This document shows positions 40,401 to 50,707 of a stretch of DNA of 64,000 nucleotides, piece by piece. This stretch comes from Gyrodactylus bullatarudis (Eukaryota; Platyhelminthes; Monogenea; Gyrodactylidea; Gyrodactylidae). The stretch is taken from assembly GCA_012064415.1 (NCBI GenBank), contig SSNU01000157.1, positions 90,113 to 154,112 on the forward strand, written 5' to 3'. The notes beneath the pieces are model-generated. The model did no database searches and was not told the origin of the DNA. It was given only the letters and a program-made list of their open reading frames with translations. The position numbers were made by a program, and so were the translations under genes. The stretch's first letter is position 1, and the number at the start of each line of letters is the position of its first letter.

Positions 40401-43400
40401 GAATATAATACATATAGGCATTATAAACGGCCAAATCAAGAGTGTTCCAATACATAGCAAGAGGCCATCTTTTTGTTTCCCTTTTGGATGAGTAGAAGCT
40501 TACTATTTGATCTAAGGAATCGACTCCACCATTGTATTTATTATAATCAAGAATGATTTCCGGTTTTCCCTGAACACTTTCCGGTCGAGTGTGCTCAGAA
40601 GATAACATTAAAACTGGATGATTTTTTTTGTCCATATTTCAAAAGTGTTATTCTATCAAAAAAATACAATCTGCCTGGTTTTCTGCTATTTTCCTGAAAA
40701 CTGACTGTTAAAAACTTTCGATTTGCCCTCACTGTTCCAACCACACTTGTTTTCTTTTCAAGAAGATATTGAGCTATTTCCATGGAGGTAAAAAAATTAT
40801 CCATAGTTATTGTACGACCTTTGTTCAGATAAGGTTAAGAAAGTTCTTTCACCACTCTAGTACCTTGGTTCTTATCTTGAACATTATTGACTTTGCCAAG
40901 ATAAACCTGAGTGTTCACCAAGGAGTATGTCTTTGAATCAGCTAACACCCAAATCTTGATTCCATATTTCCCTGGCTTAGTAGGAATGAAAACTTTCATC
41001 GGGCAACGTCCTCTGAAGCTAACAAGTTGCTCGTCTACTGTAAGGTATTCACTTAGAGTGTAACTAGTTTTGGAATTATTGACGAAGCTTTCAAAAAAAG
41101 ACGAATAGGAGCCAAACGATCTCTATCAGGTCCTCTTTGACGCGTCGCTTTGTTGTCAAATCTTATAATTTGTTTTATAAAATTGAAACGACTCAAAGAC
41201 ATTAAATTTATAACCAATTGATTTCCAAAGTTTTCTGACCAGAGAATTTCAAGATTCATTCCTTTCTGCTTAGTGAGTCCAAATAAAATACAGATACCTG
41301 TCCATCGTTTGAGTTCTTGAAGATTGATTGACGATCTATTCAGTTGCCGGAGCTCTTTGTATTTATTGGTAAATTTTACTATCGATAAAAGCATATCATC
41401 AGTCACTAGTAATTTGAAGAATTCAATTGGTTCAAATAAGTTGTCACAATTCTTTGTAGGACCAGCCTTGAAATCGCATATGTTTTTGGCGAGTGTTCTT
41501 CTTGGTGCTGGTCTTGTAGTTGTATACACAAACAAATTGTATTAGGAGGAAAGACATCTGGAATTTCTACAATTGATTCATCTAATTCTTCATCCTGAAA
41601 ATACGTGATCACTCTCGTCTGAGCTTGAGTTGTCACTTCCCAGTAGCTCTTGATCTCGTGAGTAAAGATTCAGCTCACGTGCTATGTCACTGATATTCAT
41701 TGCAAATGAAAATATACCAAAAACTAATTGGATTCGTGTTCCTAAACGAGTTTTCAATTGGCTAAAGATAAGGAAACACACAAAGTGTTCTTGAGACCCC
41801 CATATGTTTTTCATGAAACTTTTTCTTATTTCAATTGTTTACTCAAGCTGATAAGGCTAACTATCAAAAAACTTTATTATTTATTTTGTTAGAAAAATAG
41901 TTAAGTTAGGATTAGAAAGTTGTTTCACCCTTCTAAAGAAAATAATAAAAATAAAAAATTAGTTTGAAAATCAAAAAGGCTTCTCGAACCCCCAAGTATC
42001 GTTCTAGGGTTAAACTATAGTTATTGGTTAACTATAAAAAATCGAATACATCCACAGTTTAACTTGACTTTTATGAATTCTTTCTAAAAATATTTTTCTT
42101 TTAAAATTGAAAAAAAATAGTCAAAGAAATCAATCAAGGATTTGGCTTGAGCAATAACGTCAACTTTGATCCACCAACTGTACAATCAGGACAAAATCCA
42201 TTCGAATTCAAGATTGAAAAGTCCATGAGCTTGATTGAGGTTGTTAACTCTGTCGAGAGTCAAAGCATTGCCTTCACTCCTGAATGGATGGGGTTGGAGA
42301 ATTCTCTTGACTTTCCCAAGTACTGCAGTGTTTCAAGGTAACTGTATCTATATCTTCTTGTTAATATCAAGATAAATTATCATTTACTTTTATAGAACTT
42401 ATATTCTCCACTTGTGTAATTGGCCAGTAAATTTTGATCAAGAAGAAGAACGAATTTTCTACAATGAGTTAGTCCAAAGGTTCTTAAAAAACCCTGGCTT
42501 GTTATATTATAAATAATGGTAATGGATCAATAACTCATTATTTGTTTATCATTCTGTCAAGGTTATGCAATCAAGATAAATGTCTGAAGGCAGCTGCTAT
42601 GTCATTGATTGATTTAAAATTCGATCAAGCAATCAATTATCTCAATCGTACGTCCAATATTCTTACAATTATCTATTATTAATCATACATACTTTGAAGT
42701 AGTTTACTAGAATTACATTATTATTATTATTAAGGATATCGAATGATAGCCTTGACAAAGAATTATGAGACTGGACAATCAAAGGTTGATGTGGAACTTA
42801 TTATACTGGCTCTTTCTGGTTACTCTCCCAGGAATTGTAATTCCAACTGGAAGATTCGCTGTCAGACCTATTTGAAGGAGACACGTCATCCTGATATTCG
42901 TCTCATGTTCAACTTCCTCATCTGTGACGACAAAGACTTTTCTAATATTCTCGTAAGCTCAAAAATATTTAATTATTTATGAATAATTTTCCACTTCTCA
43001 ATTGGACTGAGCCCATAAAAATACAACACCTCAATTGGGAGCATATTTCTCTCTATGAGAACGATGTAATAGATTGATGAATGCAAAGACAACACTATCC
43101 TCTCTTCCTAGTTTTTAGCTCAGATTTTACTGATTCCTTTGGATTTTTAACGACTAGGCTCTAAAAGATAAAATCGATGAGTTGATAGATTTCAAATCTT
43201 GCTACATTCCTAATTTTGATTATAAAGGTTATTGATTTGTAGTTGTAGAAGATAAAGATCAAAGGAAATTAATTCCTTGCTCGTCAAATGCCTTGTTGTA
43301 GGCATTTGTTACTTGAAAAGATTGCAACTCTTCCATCACTCTAGGAAACGATTGAACAAAATTAATCATCTCAAACATGATCAATGAAATTCTTTTCTTT

Positions 43401-45762
43401 TTGTGTTCCTCTTTGTTTGGGTTCATTTTTTATCTTTTTTTTCTATCTGTAAACTATAATTATTGAATAATAGCTATAAATTACAAACTGATAATGAATT
43501 AACATTCATCTTATCACTGATTGGCTTGTATTTGAATACACGTAGACAAAGAAAAAGGTGGGTATATATTAGTATTTCTTAAAATACAATACAAGAGTTA
43601 TAAAATGTTAGCTGATTGTGATTATCATTAGAATTATTATTTGAGTTATCACTTGAATCTATGCCAAACAGTTCCCAGAAGAACTACTTGGTTCAAAATT
43701 AATATTTTTACATCCATTAAAATTGGCAAATTTCCATCATTACCCAACTGAAAATATTGAACTTGGCTAGGTGAGAGCTTCTAATTAATGCATTTTTACT
43801 TTTCTTCTCAGCCTTTTTGATTCTATTTCACAAACCATCCAGGCTCCTAAACTAACAATGATAAATAGGTCAATATTCAATTTAATGAAATCATTCAATT
43901 CACTTCTTTTTTTTTCTTCATGTCAATCCTTATCTAATTCCTTTCCACCTTGAAAATTTTTATTCGTTGTCAACATACATATTTGAGTACATTCATGTAT
44001 ATTTTTCCCATTTATCTTCTTTTGATACAATTTTCAATTTATATTCCTGAGCCAATGTGAATGATAATTTTATTTAATTCTTTTCTTTTTTTATTTATAA
44101 TACAGTACGATGAGGCTATTGAATTGTATGATAGGATCGCTTTTGCAACCATTTATTTGAATGATGACAAGGTAAGTTGTTCTTAACCACCAGTATATTA
44201 ATATTTGTACAGTATATTTCTCTATAGAAGCGTTCAGTTTGAAAAAATAATCAATACATATAACATAAGTATATTATTAAATAATGTTAGCTTTAATGGC
44301 AGTGTGTATTGTTTGATAAAAAATTTTTATTCATTGATTTCTTCTTATTCAGTTAAAGGAATACTTGCAGAATTTGACCGAAAAAGTTGTTACCAAAGGC
44401 TCCCTGCTGGGGTCCATATTGACAGGACTCTATTCCAAAGACTGGATAGAACTTCTCCAGAATTATCTAAACAATTCAAGGGACATTCAGACTATTGCCA
44501 TTGCCTGTTTGCACTCTTGTCTTATCCAAGTAAATGATAAATTTGCAAAGAATAAAAATCAAAACTTTGGTAAGCTTAATGTGTATTACTAAATATTCAG
44601 ATTTTATATCAAAACGAACTTCTACTCAGCCAATCAATAGAAAAGTAACTCCCTTTCGGGACTTTACCAACAAGTCTGAGATTCCTACCCTTCTCAAAAG
44701 CGCTGATATTAGAACAGTGCATTGGGTACAGTGGTAAGCTAATTATTAACATCTCCTATTAGTTACAGAGATATGTTAGATCAATGGATGCTGTGGTTTG
44801 CCCGAGCTGATTTTGACATTGCTTACAACTCTAAGCAAATCTACTCTGTGCAAAGAGATCTTAGAGCAGACCTCAGTCAGAGTGGTTTCTCCAAAAACAA
44901 CTCTGAGGTTTCTTTTCTAAACAAGTATTTGGATAGGCAAAATCATTTGGCACCTTCAAAAAATATTTTCAATAATCTTTACCAAGAATCAAATCAAGTT
45001 TGTTGCATGCTTCGACTACTTTGTATTCTTATTTTATTTTATTAACTACTAGATTTACGTTGCCTGTTATTATTGCGGAGTAAAGCTGAGTGGAAATCGG
45101 AGTCAAGATGGATTTCACATTAAGCCAATGCTAAAAAAAACTTCAACGCTTATTTCTGAACAAGCAAACGACCCAGTTAGTCTTTTTTAATTCTTCTATT
45201 ATTTTTATATTTTTATATTTTAATCTAGTCTTCTAGCTGGCAATCTCTTCCAGGTACAAGGCAGAATGTTTGTCAAAATTGTAAAAAACCCTATCCTCGA
45301 TGTTCAATCTGCCTTATGCATTTGAACGGGAGTTATTCCCTCGAACAAATTAAGGACAAAAAGTAAAATTATTAGATTCTAATTTGTAGAAACCCTCTGA
45401 GTCCAAGACCTAACCCTATGCAAAACTGGTTTGTCTGGTGTCAAGCTTGTAGACATGGAGGACATGCTATTCACATCATCGAGTGGTTCAATAACAACCC
45501 TGAGTGCAGCAATATATTCGATGTTGAGTGTCCGGTTAATGGTTGCACTTGTAAATGTCTAACACTGGATACAAGTTTAGAAATCGGAATAATTTTAAAA
45601 GAATTTATTCAAAAAAATAATACTTCTCAAACACCGTCATCAGCATCAATAGAGGTTACAAAAGATATTAGTCAGAGTAGAGATATGAGCAAACAGCCAA
45701 CAATAGGCGAATCGTTCAGTGGTGAAGAGATCGTCAAAATGATGGGAAATTTCAAGATTTGA
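37407..45762 (+). CDS. MIOS: MIOS, GATOR2 complex subunit (WD repeats plus zinc-binding C-terminus)
   Basis: Twenty-one coding exons, 1101 aa, all phases consistent: 37407-37515, 37543-37595, 37623-37714, 37744-37858, 37893-38335, 38395-38516, 39130-39260, 39318-39566, 39605-39677, 39905-39937, 42121-42337, 42396-42479, 42562-42647, 42735-42952, 44106-44171, 44353-44569, 44601-44733, 44763-44997, 45053-45175, 45229-45362, 45390-45762. MIOS is a GATOR2 subunit that promotes TORC1 activity in response to amino acids at lysosomes. Seen: N-terminal LQWSPVNKD in register with the vertebrate start, WD motifs ([22 protein letters not shown]), the [13 protein letters not shown] helix, [11 protein letters not shown], and a Cys/His C-terminus ([38 protein letters not shown]). 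Eight introns are 27-38 nt. Intron 10 holds a piggyBac relic. The protein is longer than vertebrate MIOS (about 875 aa), mainly in linkers. A Met 25 codons upstream is a less likely start. Confidence 0.92.
40037..42013. mobile_element. piggyBac-like transposon with target-site duplication, in MIOS intron 10
   Basis: A 1969-bp element (40041-42009) is flanked on both sides by TTAA, the piggyBac target duplication (40037-40040 and 42010-42013). Both ends start CCCTAGAACG when read inwards, close to the canonical CCCTAGAAAG. Subterminal G5/C5 blocks near both ends may add a further inverted repeat. Ends and target sites look intact although the transposase is broken, so the copy could only be moved by an enzyme supplied elsewhere. 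The element lies antisense to MIOS. Without it the intron would be about 210 nt. Confidence 0.95.
40139..41700 (-). pseudogene. piggyBac transposase, frameshifted
   Basis: Pieces in different minus-strand frames together cover a piggyBac transposase: an acidic Ser-rich N-terminus (from about 41700), the central domain (about 41535-41100), [15 protein letters not shown] with the first catalytic Asp (near 41034), MDNFFTS with the second (near 40804), GGVDSLDQ with the third (near 40530), and a Cys-rich C-terminal zinc-binding domain ([13 protein letters not shown], near 40200). Breaks include shifts near 41600 and 41520, one at a homopolymer near 41095, a TAA at 40835-40837, and shifts near 40630 and 40396. 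All three catalytic Asp codons survive. An AATAAA overlaps the stop region at 40138-40143. The copy is not functional as it stands. Confidence 0.93.
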
Positions 45763-45763
45763 A

Positions 45764-45769
45764 AATAAA
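45764..45769 (+). promoter_or_regulatory. Poly(A) signal for MIOS, almost touching the stop codon
   Basis: AATAAA begins two bases after the MIOS stop codon (45760-45762). If used, cleavage would leave a 3' UTR of roughly 15-35 bases. The minus-strand small ORF ends only about 40 bases away, so a very short UTR fits the compact tail-to-tail layout. Confidence 0.55.
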
Positions 45770-45806
45770 TTGTTATTTTTGATTAACACAAGCTTTACAC
45801 ATTATT

Positions 45807-46046
45807 CTAAAAATGAGTTACTAAATGCTTACTTGAATTCGAATCTGGGTTCATGTGTTGAGCTGTTCTAAAATTCGAGGTTACATTGTTGGGATGAGTG
45901 TGTTTGTTACCCTTTACTTCAGACTTTGTTCTTGATTTTCCACCCTTTGAACTGTATTCTTTCATGGAAGCTTCATCCAAGTCATCCATGTCCAAATCAT
46001 CAACATCAATGTCTCTCACCTCGATAGCGGGTTCTACATCAGTCAT
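45807..46046 (-). CDS. Small acidic hypothetical protein, possibly a first exon
   Basis: A 79-codon open frame with no family I recognise. Residues 1-27 are strongly acidic (IDVDDLDMDDLDEAS); the remainder is basic and rich in Ser, Asn and His, suggesting an intrinsically disordered protein. It is head to head with SIAH (144 bases between starts) and tail to tail with MIOS, a position where a real gene would fit. A GTAAGC...TTTTTAG block at 45807-45832 would be a 26-nt intron of the kind seen in the neighbours; splicing it gives NSK followed by a stop at 45802-45804, changing only the last residues. It could also be the first exon of a longer gene. Composition argues for real coding sequence, but there is no homology support. 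Confidence 0.5.
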   Translation of the reverse strand: MTDVEPAIEVRDIDVDDLDMDDLDEASMKEYSSKGGKSRTKSEVKGNKHTHPNNVTSNFRTAQHMNPDSNSSKHLVTHF

Positions 46047-46190
46047 TTTCTAAATTGGCCTTTTTCTGGAATAGCTGTGACTCAATTAATTCAAACAAGA
46101 ATATCAAATTTGTTCATGATTTTTTGTTTTGTCAAGACCACATTTGATTATTTATGAACTACATGTTTTCATTACCCGCTCTTACTTATT
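46047..46190. promoter_or_regulatory. Divergent 5' region between the small ORF and SIAH
   Basis: 144 bases lie between the two start codons. If both genes are real they must share or overlap promoters here. If the internal Met of SIAH (46269) is used, the spacer grows to 222 bases. No named motif is visible. Confidence 0.35.
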
Positions 46191-47701
46191 ATGAATTTAT
46201 ATAACAACAATGAAAATGACCAAAATGTATGCTCTACCATCTTCCGAGTGGAACCCCTGATCAGCACAATGTCTTTTGATGTTAAAAATAAGGAGTTGGC
46301 TAGTCTTTTTGAATGTCCTGTTTGCTTCGACTATGCCTCTCCGCCTATTCTTCAATGCCAAAGTGGCCATATTGTTTGTTCAAATTGTCGCTCTAAGCTT
46401 GGACTTTGTCCCACATGTCGGGGTCCTCTGGAAAATATAAGAAATTTAGCCCTTGAAAAGTTGGCCATGAATGTCATGTTTCCCTGTAAATATTCCTCAA
46501 ATGGGTGTACTGACTTGTTTCCATTTCCTAAAAAGAAGCAACACGAAGAAATCTGTGATTATCGTCCGTACATGTGTCCATGTCCCGAGTCTACTTGTAG
46601 ATGGATGGGAAAATTAGAATATGTAATGCCTCATTTGCAGCAATATCATAAAAATATTACCAGTCTTGAGGGAGAAGATATTGTATTCTTGGCTACTGAT
46701 ATTACACTTCCAGGTGCTGTAGATTGGGTCATGATGCAGTCATGTTTTGGTCATCATTTCATGTTGGTTCTGGAGAAGCAAGAAAGATATAATGAAAATC
46801 GATTCTATGCTATTGTTCGTTTAATTGGAACTAAGAAACAGGCAAAACAGTTTGCATATCGCCTGGAATTATATAACGGACGTAGGAGATTAACTTGGGA
46901 CGCTACACCTTGTAGTATTCATGATTCTGTTCAATTATCTATAGCTAATTCAGATTGTCTTATTCTCGACTCGTCAACTGCTCATGTTTTTGCGAAAAAT
47001 GGCAATCTTGGTATCAGCGTAACAATTTGGCACATGGGCAATAACAGGAGAAATGAGATTAACTCTAACAACAACTCCAATACTACCAATTCAACACAAG
47101 ATGACTTAAGTGTTCATACTTCACAACAGCAAATATCTTCTGCTAGTCATTCTAATGTTGTCTATCCGGGCTATACAAGCGGTAGCAGTAGTAGCAACAA
47201 AATTTTAAGACATGGAAATAACAGAACTTTACCGATACCACCACCACCTCTATCAAATCCTGCTGGATCTCCTGATTGTATTACTAATCAAACTAACTTG
47301 GTTGTTGTTAACTCCAATAATAACTTGCCTAATAACGGACTCAGTAATTCTTCTGATAGTATAAAAAAGAAAGAATCATCTAATAGCATGGTTGATAGTA
47401 ATAGCACTGATGGTCATCAAATGGAATTATCTAATCGGTAAGTCTTTTTTCTATAACTCGTGCGATTTTTCTCATTCAATTAAATTAATTTAGATCTCCT
47501 CAACAAATGAGTCCATTGAATATGAGTGATTTACATGCTAATAATGAAATGGGAGTCTCTTCCTCAACAAGTGAAGTGGAATCTCGAATTGAAAATTCAA
47601 TGCCCATCTTACCTGCTGGTAGACCCTTTTGTCTAGAACTTGGCCAAGGTGATAATTCGCAGAGCGCTCGTACCGAATCCCAAGATAATGAAGAAATATG
47701 A
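46191..47701 (+). CDS. SIAH: SIAH/seven-in-absentia E3 ubiquitin ligase with long C-terminal tail
   Basis: Two coding exons (46191-47437 and 47494-47701; 56-nt intron), 484 aa. SIAH proteins are dimeric RING E3 ligases that direct substrates to the proteasome. Seen in order: the RING finger (Cys42, 45, 56, His60, Cys63, 66, 73, 76, in FECPVCFDY and CPTCRGPL), two SIAH-type zinc fingers (Cys99, Cys106, His118, Cys122, then Cys129/131, Cys136, His148, His153), and the substrate-binding domain (about 157-280) with [15 protein letters not shown] and a family-like end near [10 protein letters not shown]. Family members normally stop there (about 280-315 aa). This one continues for some 200 residues rich in Asn and Ser, with a proline cluster ([10 protein letters not shown]). 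The start is uncertain: Met27 (46269) would give a family-like N-terminus. AATAAA lies at 48136-48141. Confidence 0.95.
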
Positions 47702-48411
47702 ATTATATTTTTTTTTGTTTACATTCAATGCCCTCCCCCTTTCATGTTACTCGGTGTTCAGAAAGAAAATACCCATTAAACATTTATAATTATTGACCCA
47801 ATTGAATCGAAAAGGTTGAATACTTTTTGTATACCCGTTTATGTGCTGTAAATATTTTGATCTGGCTCACTATTTATTTATTAATATTCTCCTAGATTCT
47901 GGAAAAATACTATTAGAATTTTATCCCAACAAACAATTGCCCAATATTTCTACCCCGCTCAACATTCTTGAGTCAAAAATAACGTGCTATTCGAAATGCA
48001 ACTAACTCATCATTCAAGTATAATTTGCATTGCTTCTGTAATAATTTTTTCTTGATAGCAAAACACGTCGCTTTAATGACTCATATATATGTTTTTGACT
48101 TGATGCTGAATTTATTAATTTTCTCTTTAAATTCAAATAAAATATTTATATATCTGACGCAATGAGTTTTAGAAACATAATAACTAAGTAGTGAAGTATA
48201 CTAGATAATAATTTCTAAGGTAACGATTAATTTATAAGTAGAAATTGTAATATACAATAATAATAATGAGTATATTAATCTATGGTTTGACAATTGCAAG
48301 ACTATGAAGAATACAAAATAAAACATGTTTTCCGATCTCTAATGCAAACATATACCTCAAGTTGGATTCGATAAATGATCTGGTTGTAATCTTGAGATTT
48401 GTTCTGCTGTT
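47702..48411. other. 3' UTRs of SIAH (plus) and SLC25A46 (minus)
   Basis: The two genes converge over 710 bases with no other coding sequence. A plus-strand AATAAA at 48136-48141 may end SIAH, and a minus-strand AATAAA at 48111-48116 may end SLC25A46, so the transcripts probably overlap tail to tail. ATTTA-type AU-rich motifs (near 47873-47882) lie in the SIAH 3' UTR, but the whole region is AT-rich, so they mean little. Confidence 0.45.
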
Positions 48412-49841
48412 CTAAAATAAACTAATATCATCAGAAACACTGACGCTAGGTGAAGACGAGGAAAAGGGTAAATTCACTTGATCCTTTTGATTATTAGTTC
48501 TGTATTGGGTGGAAGGTCCCTGGATAGGAGGATTATTAGTGTAGTTTAGAAGTACATGTTCAAATACTTTTTTTATAGAATACAAGAATAATGCTTGAAC
48601 TGAGTACTGCAAGATAAGACTTCCAAAACCACGATATAGACTTAGATAACCAAATTGAGAATTATAGGCTTCATTGAAAATATCGAAATGACTCTCGTAG
48701 CTAGATACAATAGGTAGTACACTATCACCAGTATCCAGATTATCAATTAGAGTTCTTGTTCCCTGAACACATAGGCGAACGGTAGCTGTCTCAATTGGAT
48801 ACAAAACAATATCAGCACAAAGTGAAGATAGCATTCCCACCCATAGATCATTATAATATTTCATATAGGTCTCTTGGAGAGCAGTTTGTTCCCTATTGCT
48901 CTGGAGTTGCATCATATTATTAGTCGAAACGTCACGGGTAAATTGACTTCGAATGGAATTACCATCTTCTTTTGAAGTTAATTGGTAGTAATTTGAAATA
49001 AACAGAGATGCAACACCTCGACAAACATAATATCCAACATTCAGACACACAACTGGTCCCAAAATAGTCCAATAAGGCAGAAGACGTGAAGTTCCAAGTG
49101 AGAATTTATCTCTAATTGAATTTCGAATATCCTTTAAATGTTTACCAGAATCATTAGGTTTCTTTACAAAGTTTCGAGGAATCCAGAATCTACGGAAGCC
49201 ACCGGATATACAAGAAAGTATGCCACCTTCTTCACTGGCAATATCTGTTTGGACACTTTCTACGATATGCTCTGCATAAAATGGAGTAACAATAGACCAT
49301 GAAATCAGCTTTAGAAGAACATGCAGCACTGTTCGCTTAGCAGAGGTATGACGAGATATTTCTCGGGGAAGGGAATAAAATTCCGAACATATACTCTCAA
49401 CACCGATAACGAGGCCATGGACAACAAACGAGCTAGTTAATCCTTTCCAAAGTGTTTTTACGCCCTAAAATTATTATGCAAATTTTTTACTTGATTGAAA
49501 ATTAATCTTTTAATGACAGGCAAGAGAGAAAATGGTAGGATGTGGAGAAGTTCAGATGAAGATCTAGATTGAGATTGACGTCTCAAAACAACAAATGGGT
49601 GAGAAATGAGTATTTCGCCGAGAAATCTAAGAATAAAAAATAATATTTACCCAGAAAACCCGATTCCAAAACCAGTGAGTTCTTTGTAACTAGCTAAAAT
49701 CGAAATTATTAACGGAAATAACATACGATATTGAGATATCATATTTAGATTTTGTTGACTACTCTTGATATCTGGTGTCATTATGGGTAGGTCCATCTCA
49801 ACAGACTTTGCATTGAGTCTATCTAGTTGCTCAGACCACAT
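48412..49841 (-). CDS. SLC25A46: SLC25A46, Ugo1-like mitochondrial outer membrane carrier-family protein
   Basis: Three coding exons on the minus strand: 49651-49841, 49491-49626 and 48412-49464, 459 aa. The introns are 24 nt (49627-49650) and 26 nt (49465-49490), both GT-AG. Unspliced, the first runs straight into TAA. Splicing restores GFGIGFSGFLGEILISHPFV and then GVKTLWKGLTSS in register with vertebrate SLC25A46 (GFGIGLASLFTENVLAHP, then RALWKGMGST). The family has diverged carrier repeats (HPFVVLRR, YPIETATVR) and works in outer-membrane dynamics, with links to fusion and cristae machinery, rather than in transport. Further matches are SICSEFYSLPRE, VTPFYAEHIVESVQ and LCVQGTRTLIDNLDTG with VLPI. 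The C-terminus has an extra Ser-rich tail of about 35 residues. Identity is secure; intron ends are inferred. Confidence 0.93.
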
Positions 49842-50707
49842 AGTTCAACTTTTTATCAACTATTTAAATTTTTCTAAGATTTAAACAGTGTTTAATTTAG
49901 TGGAACATAATTTTTTTTAATTTTTATTTCACGTGCATTTTATGAATTTTTAAATGTCATTGAATCAATGAAATAGTGTTATTTTTTTTAGAAATCATTT
50001 ATCATTAATTAAAAAATATAAGATTCTATTTAATTATGAAAATTTCAAGGTAAAACTGTAATAATTTTCAATCTATAATATAGATTATATATGCGATCAA
50101 TTCAACTGATAAAATATTTTCATAAATTTATCGTTTATCTATTAGATTATATCTAGATAAGCTAGAGTCTAATAGAGAAGATACTTTCTGTTAGTATCAA
50201 TGGCAGTATTAAATTAATACTATTAATCTCGTTCAATGAACAAGTAAGCGTCCATCAGTGCTCTTTAGAAAGTAATACTATTTAGTAAATATCGCCACTA
50301 GTTTTCAATGAAAATTTCCAATTAAACTAGATTTCAGATTTTAATGAAAATAATCTCATAAAGTCTATGAAAAAGGATGCATTTTAATTCTGAGTCCAAG
50401 AATTGACAATATTCCTAAAAGAAAGACGTAGACAATTTATCTTAATTTTGGTTGGTCAAATTATTCATCCAATAGAATTGTGGTGTATTTTCAAAGTTAG
50501 TCTAGAAAATATTTATTCTTGCGCAGTTTTTAATTCGCATTGCCTTGCTGCAAATAAGCACATTTCTCTAAAATTATAAAGAGGGAATAATATCAAATTC
50601 GAGTCGGCCACCTCGAATTCATCTACAGAAAATTGTGCTTGTAGAAAATATTTATTTTTTTTCAACATTGAATCAACCGAAATTATGTTTGACATAAAAT
50701 AGGCAAA
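49842..50707. other. Divergent intergenic region
   Basis: 866 bases between the starts of SLC25A46 (minus) and the membrane protein gene (plus). It is very AT-rich, with no open frame worth reporting and no recognisable site. It should hold both promoters. Confidence 0.5.

Noticed and set aside
41324..41545. Plus-strand 73-codon frame inside the piggyBac element
   Set aside because: It is a shadow of the minus-strand transposase coding sequence.
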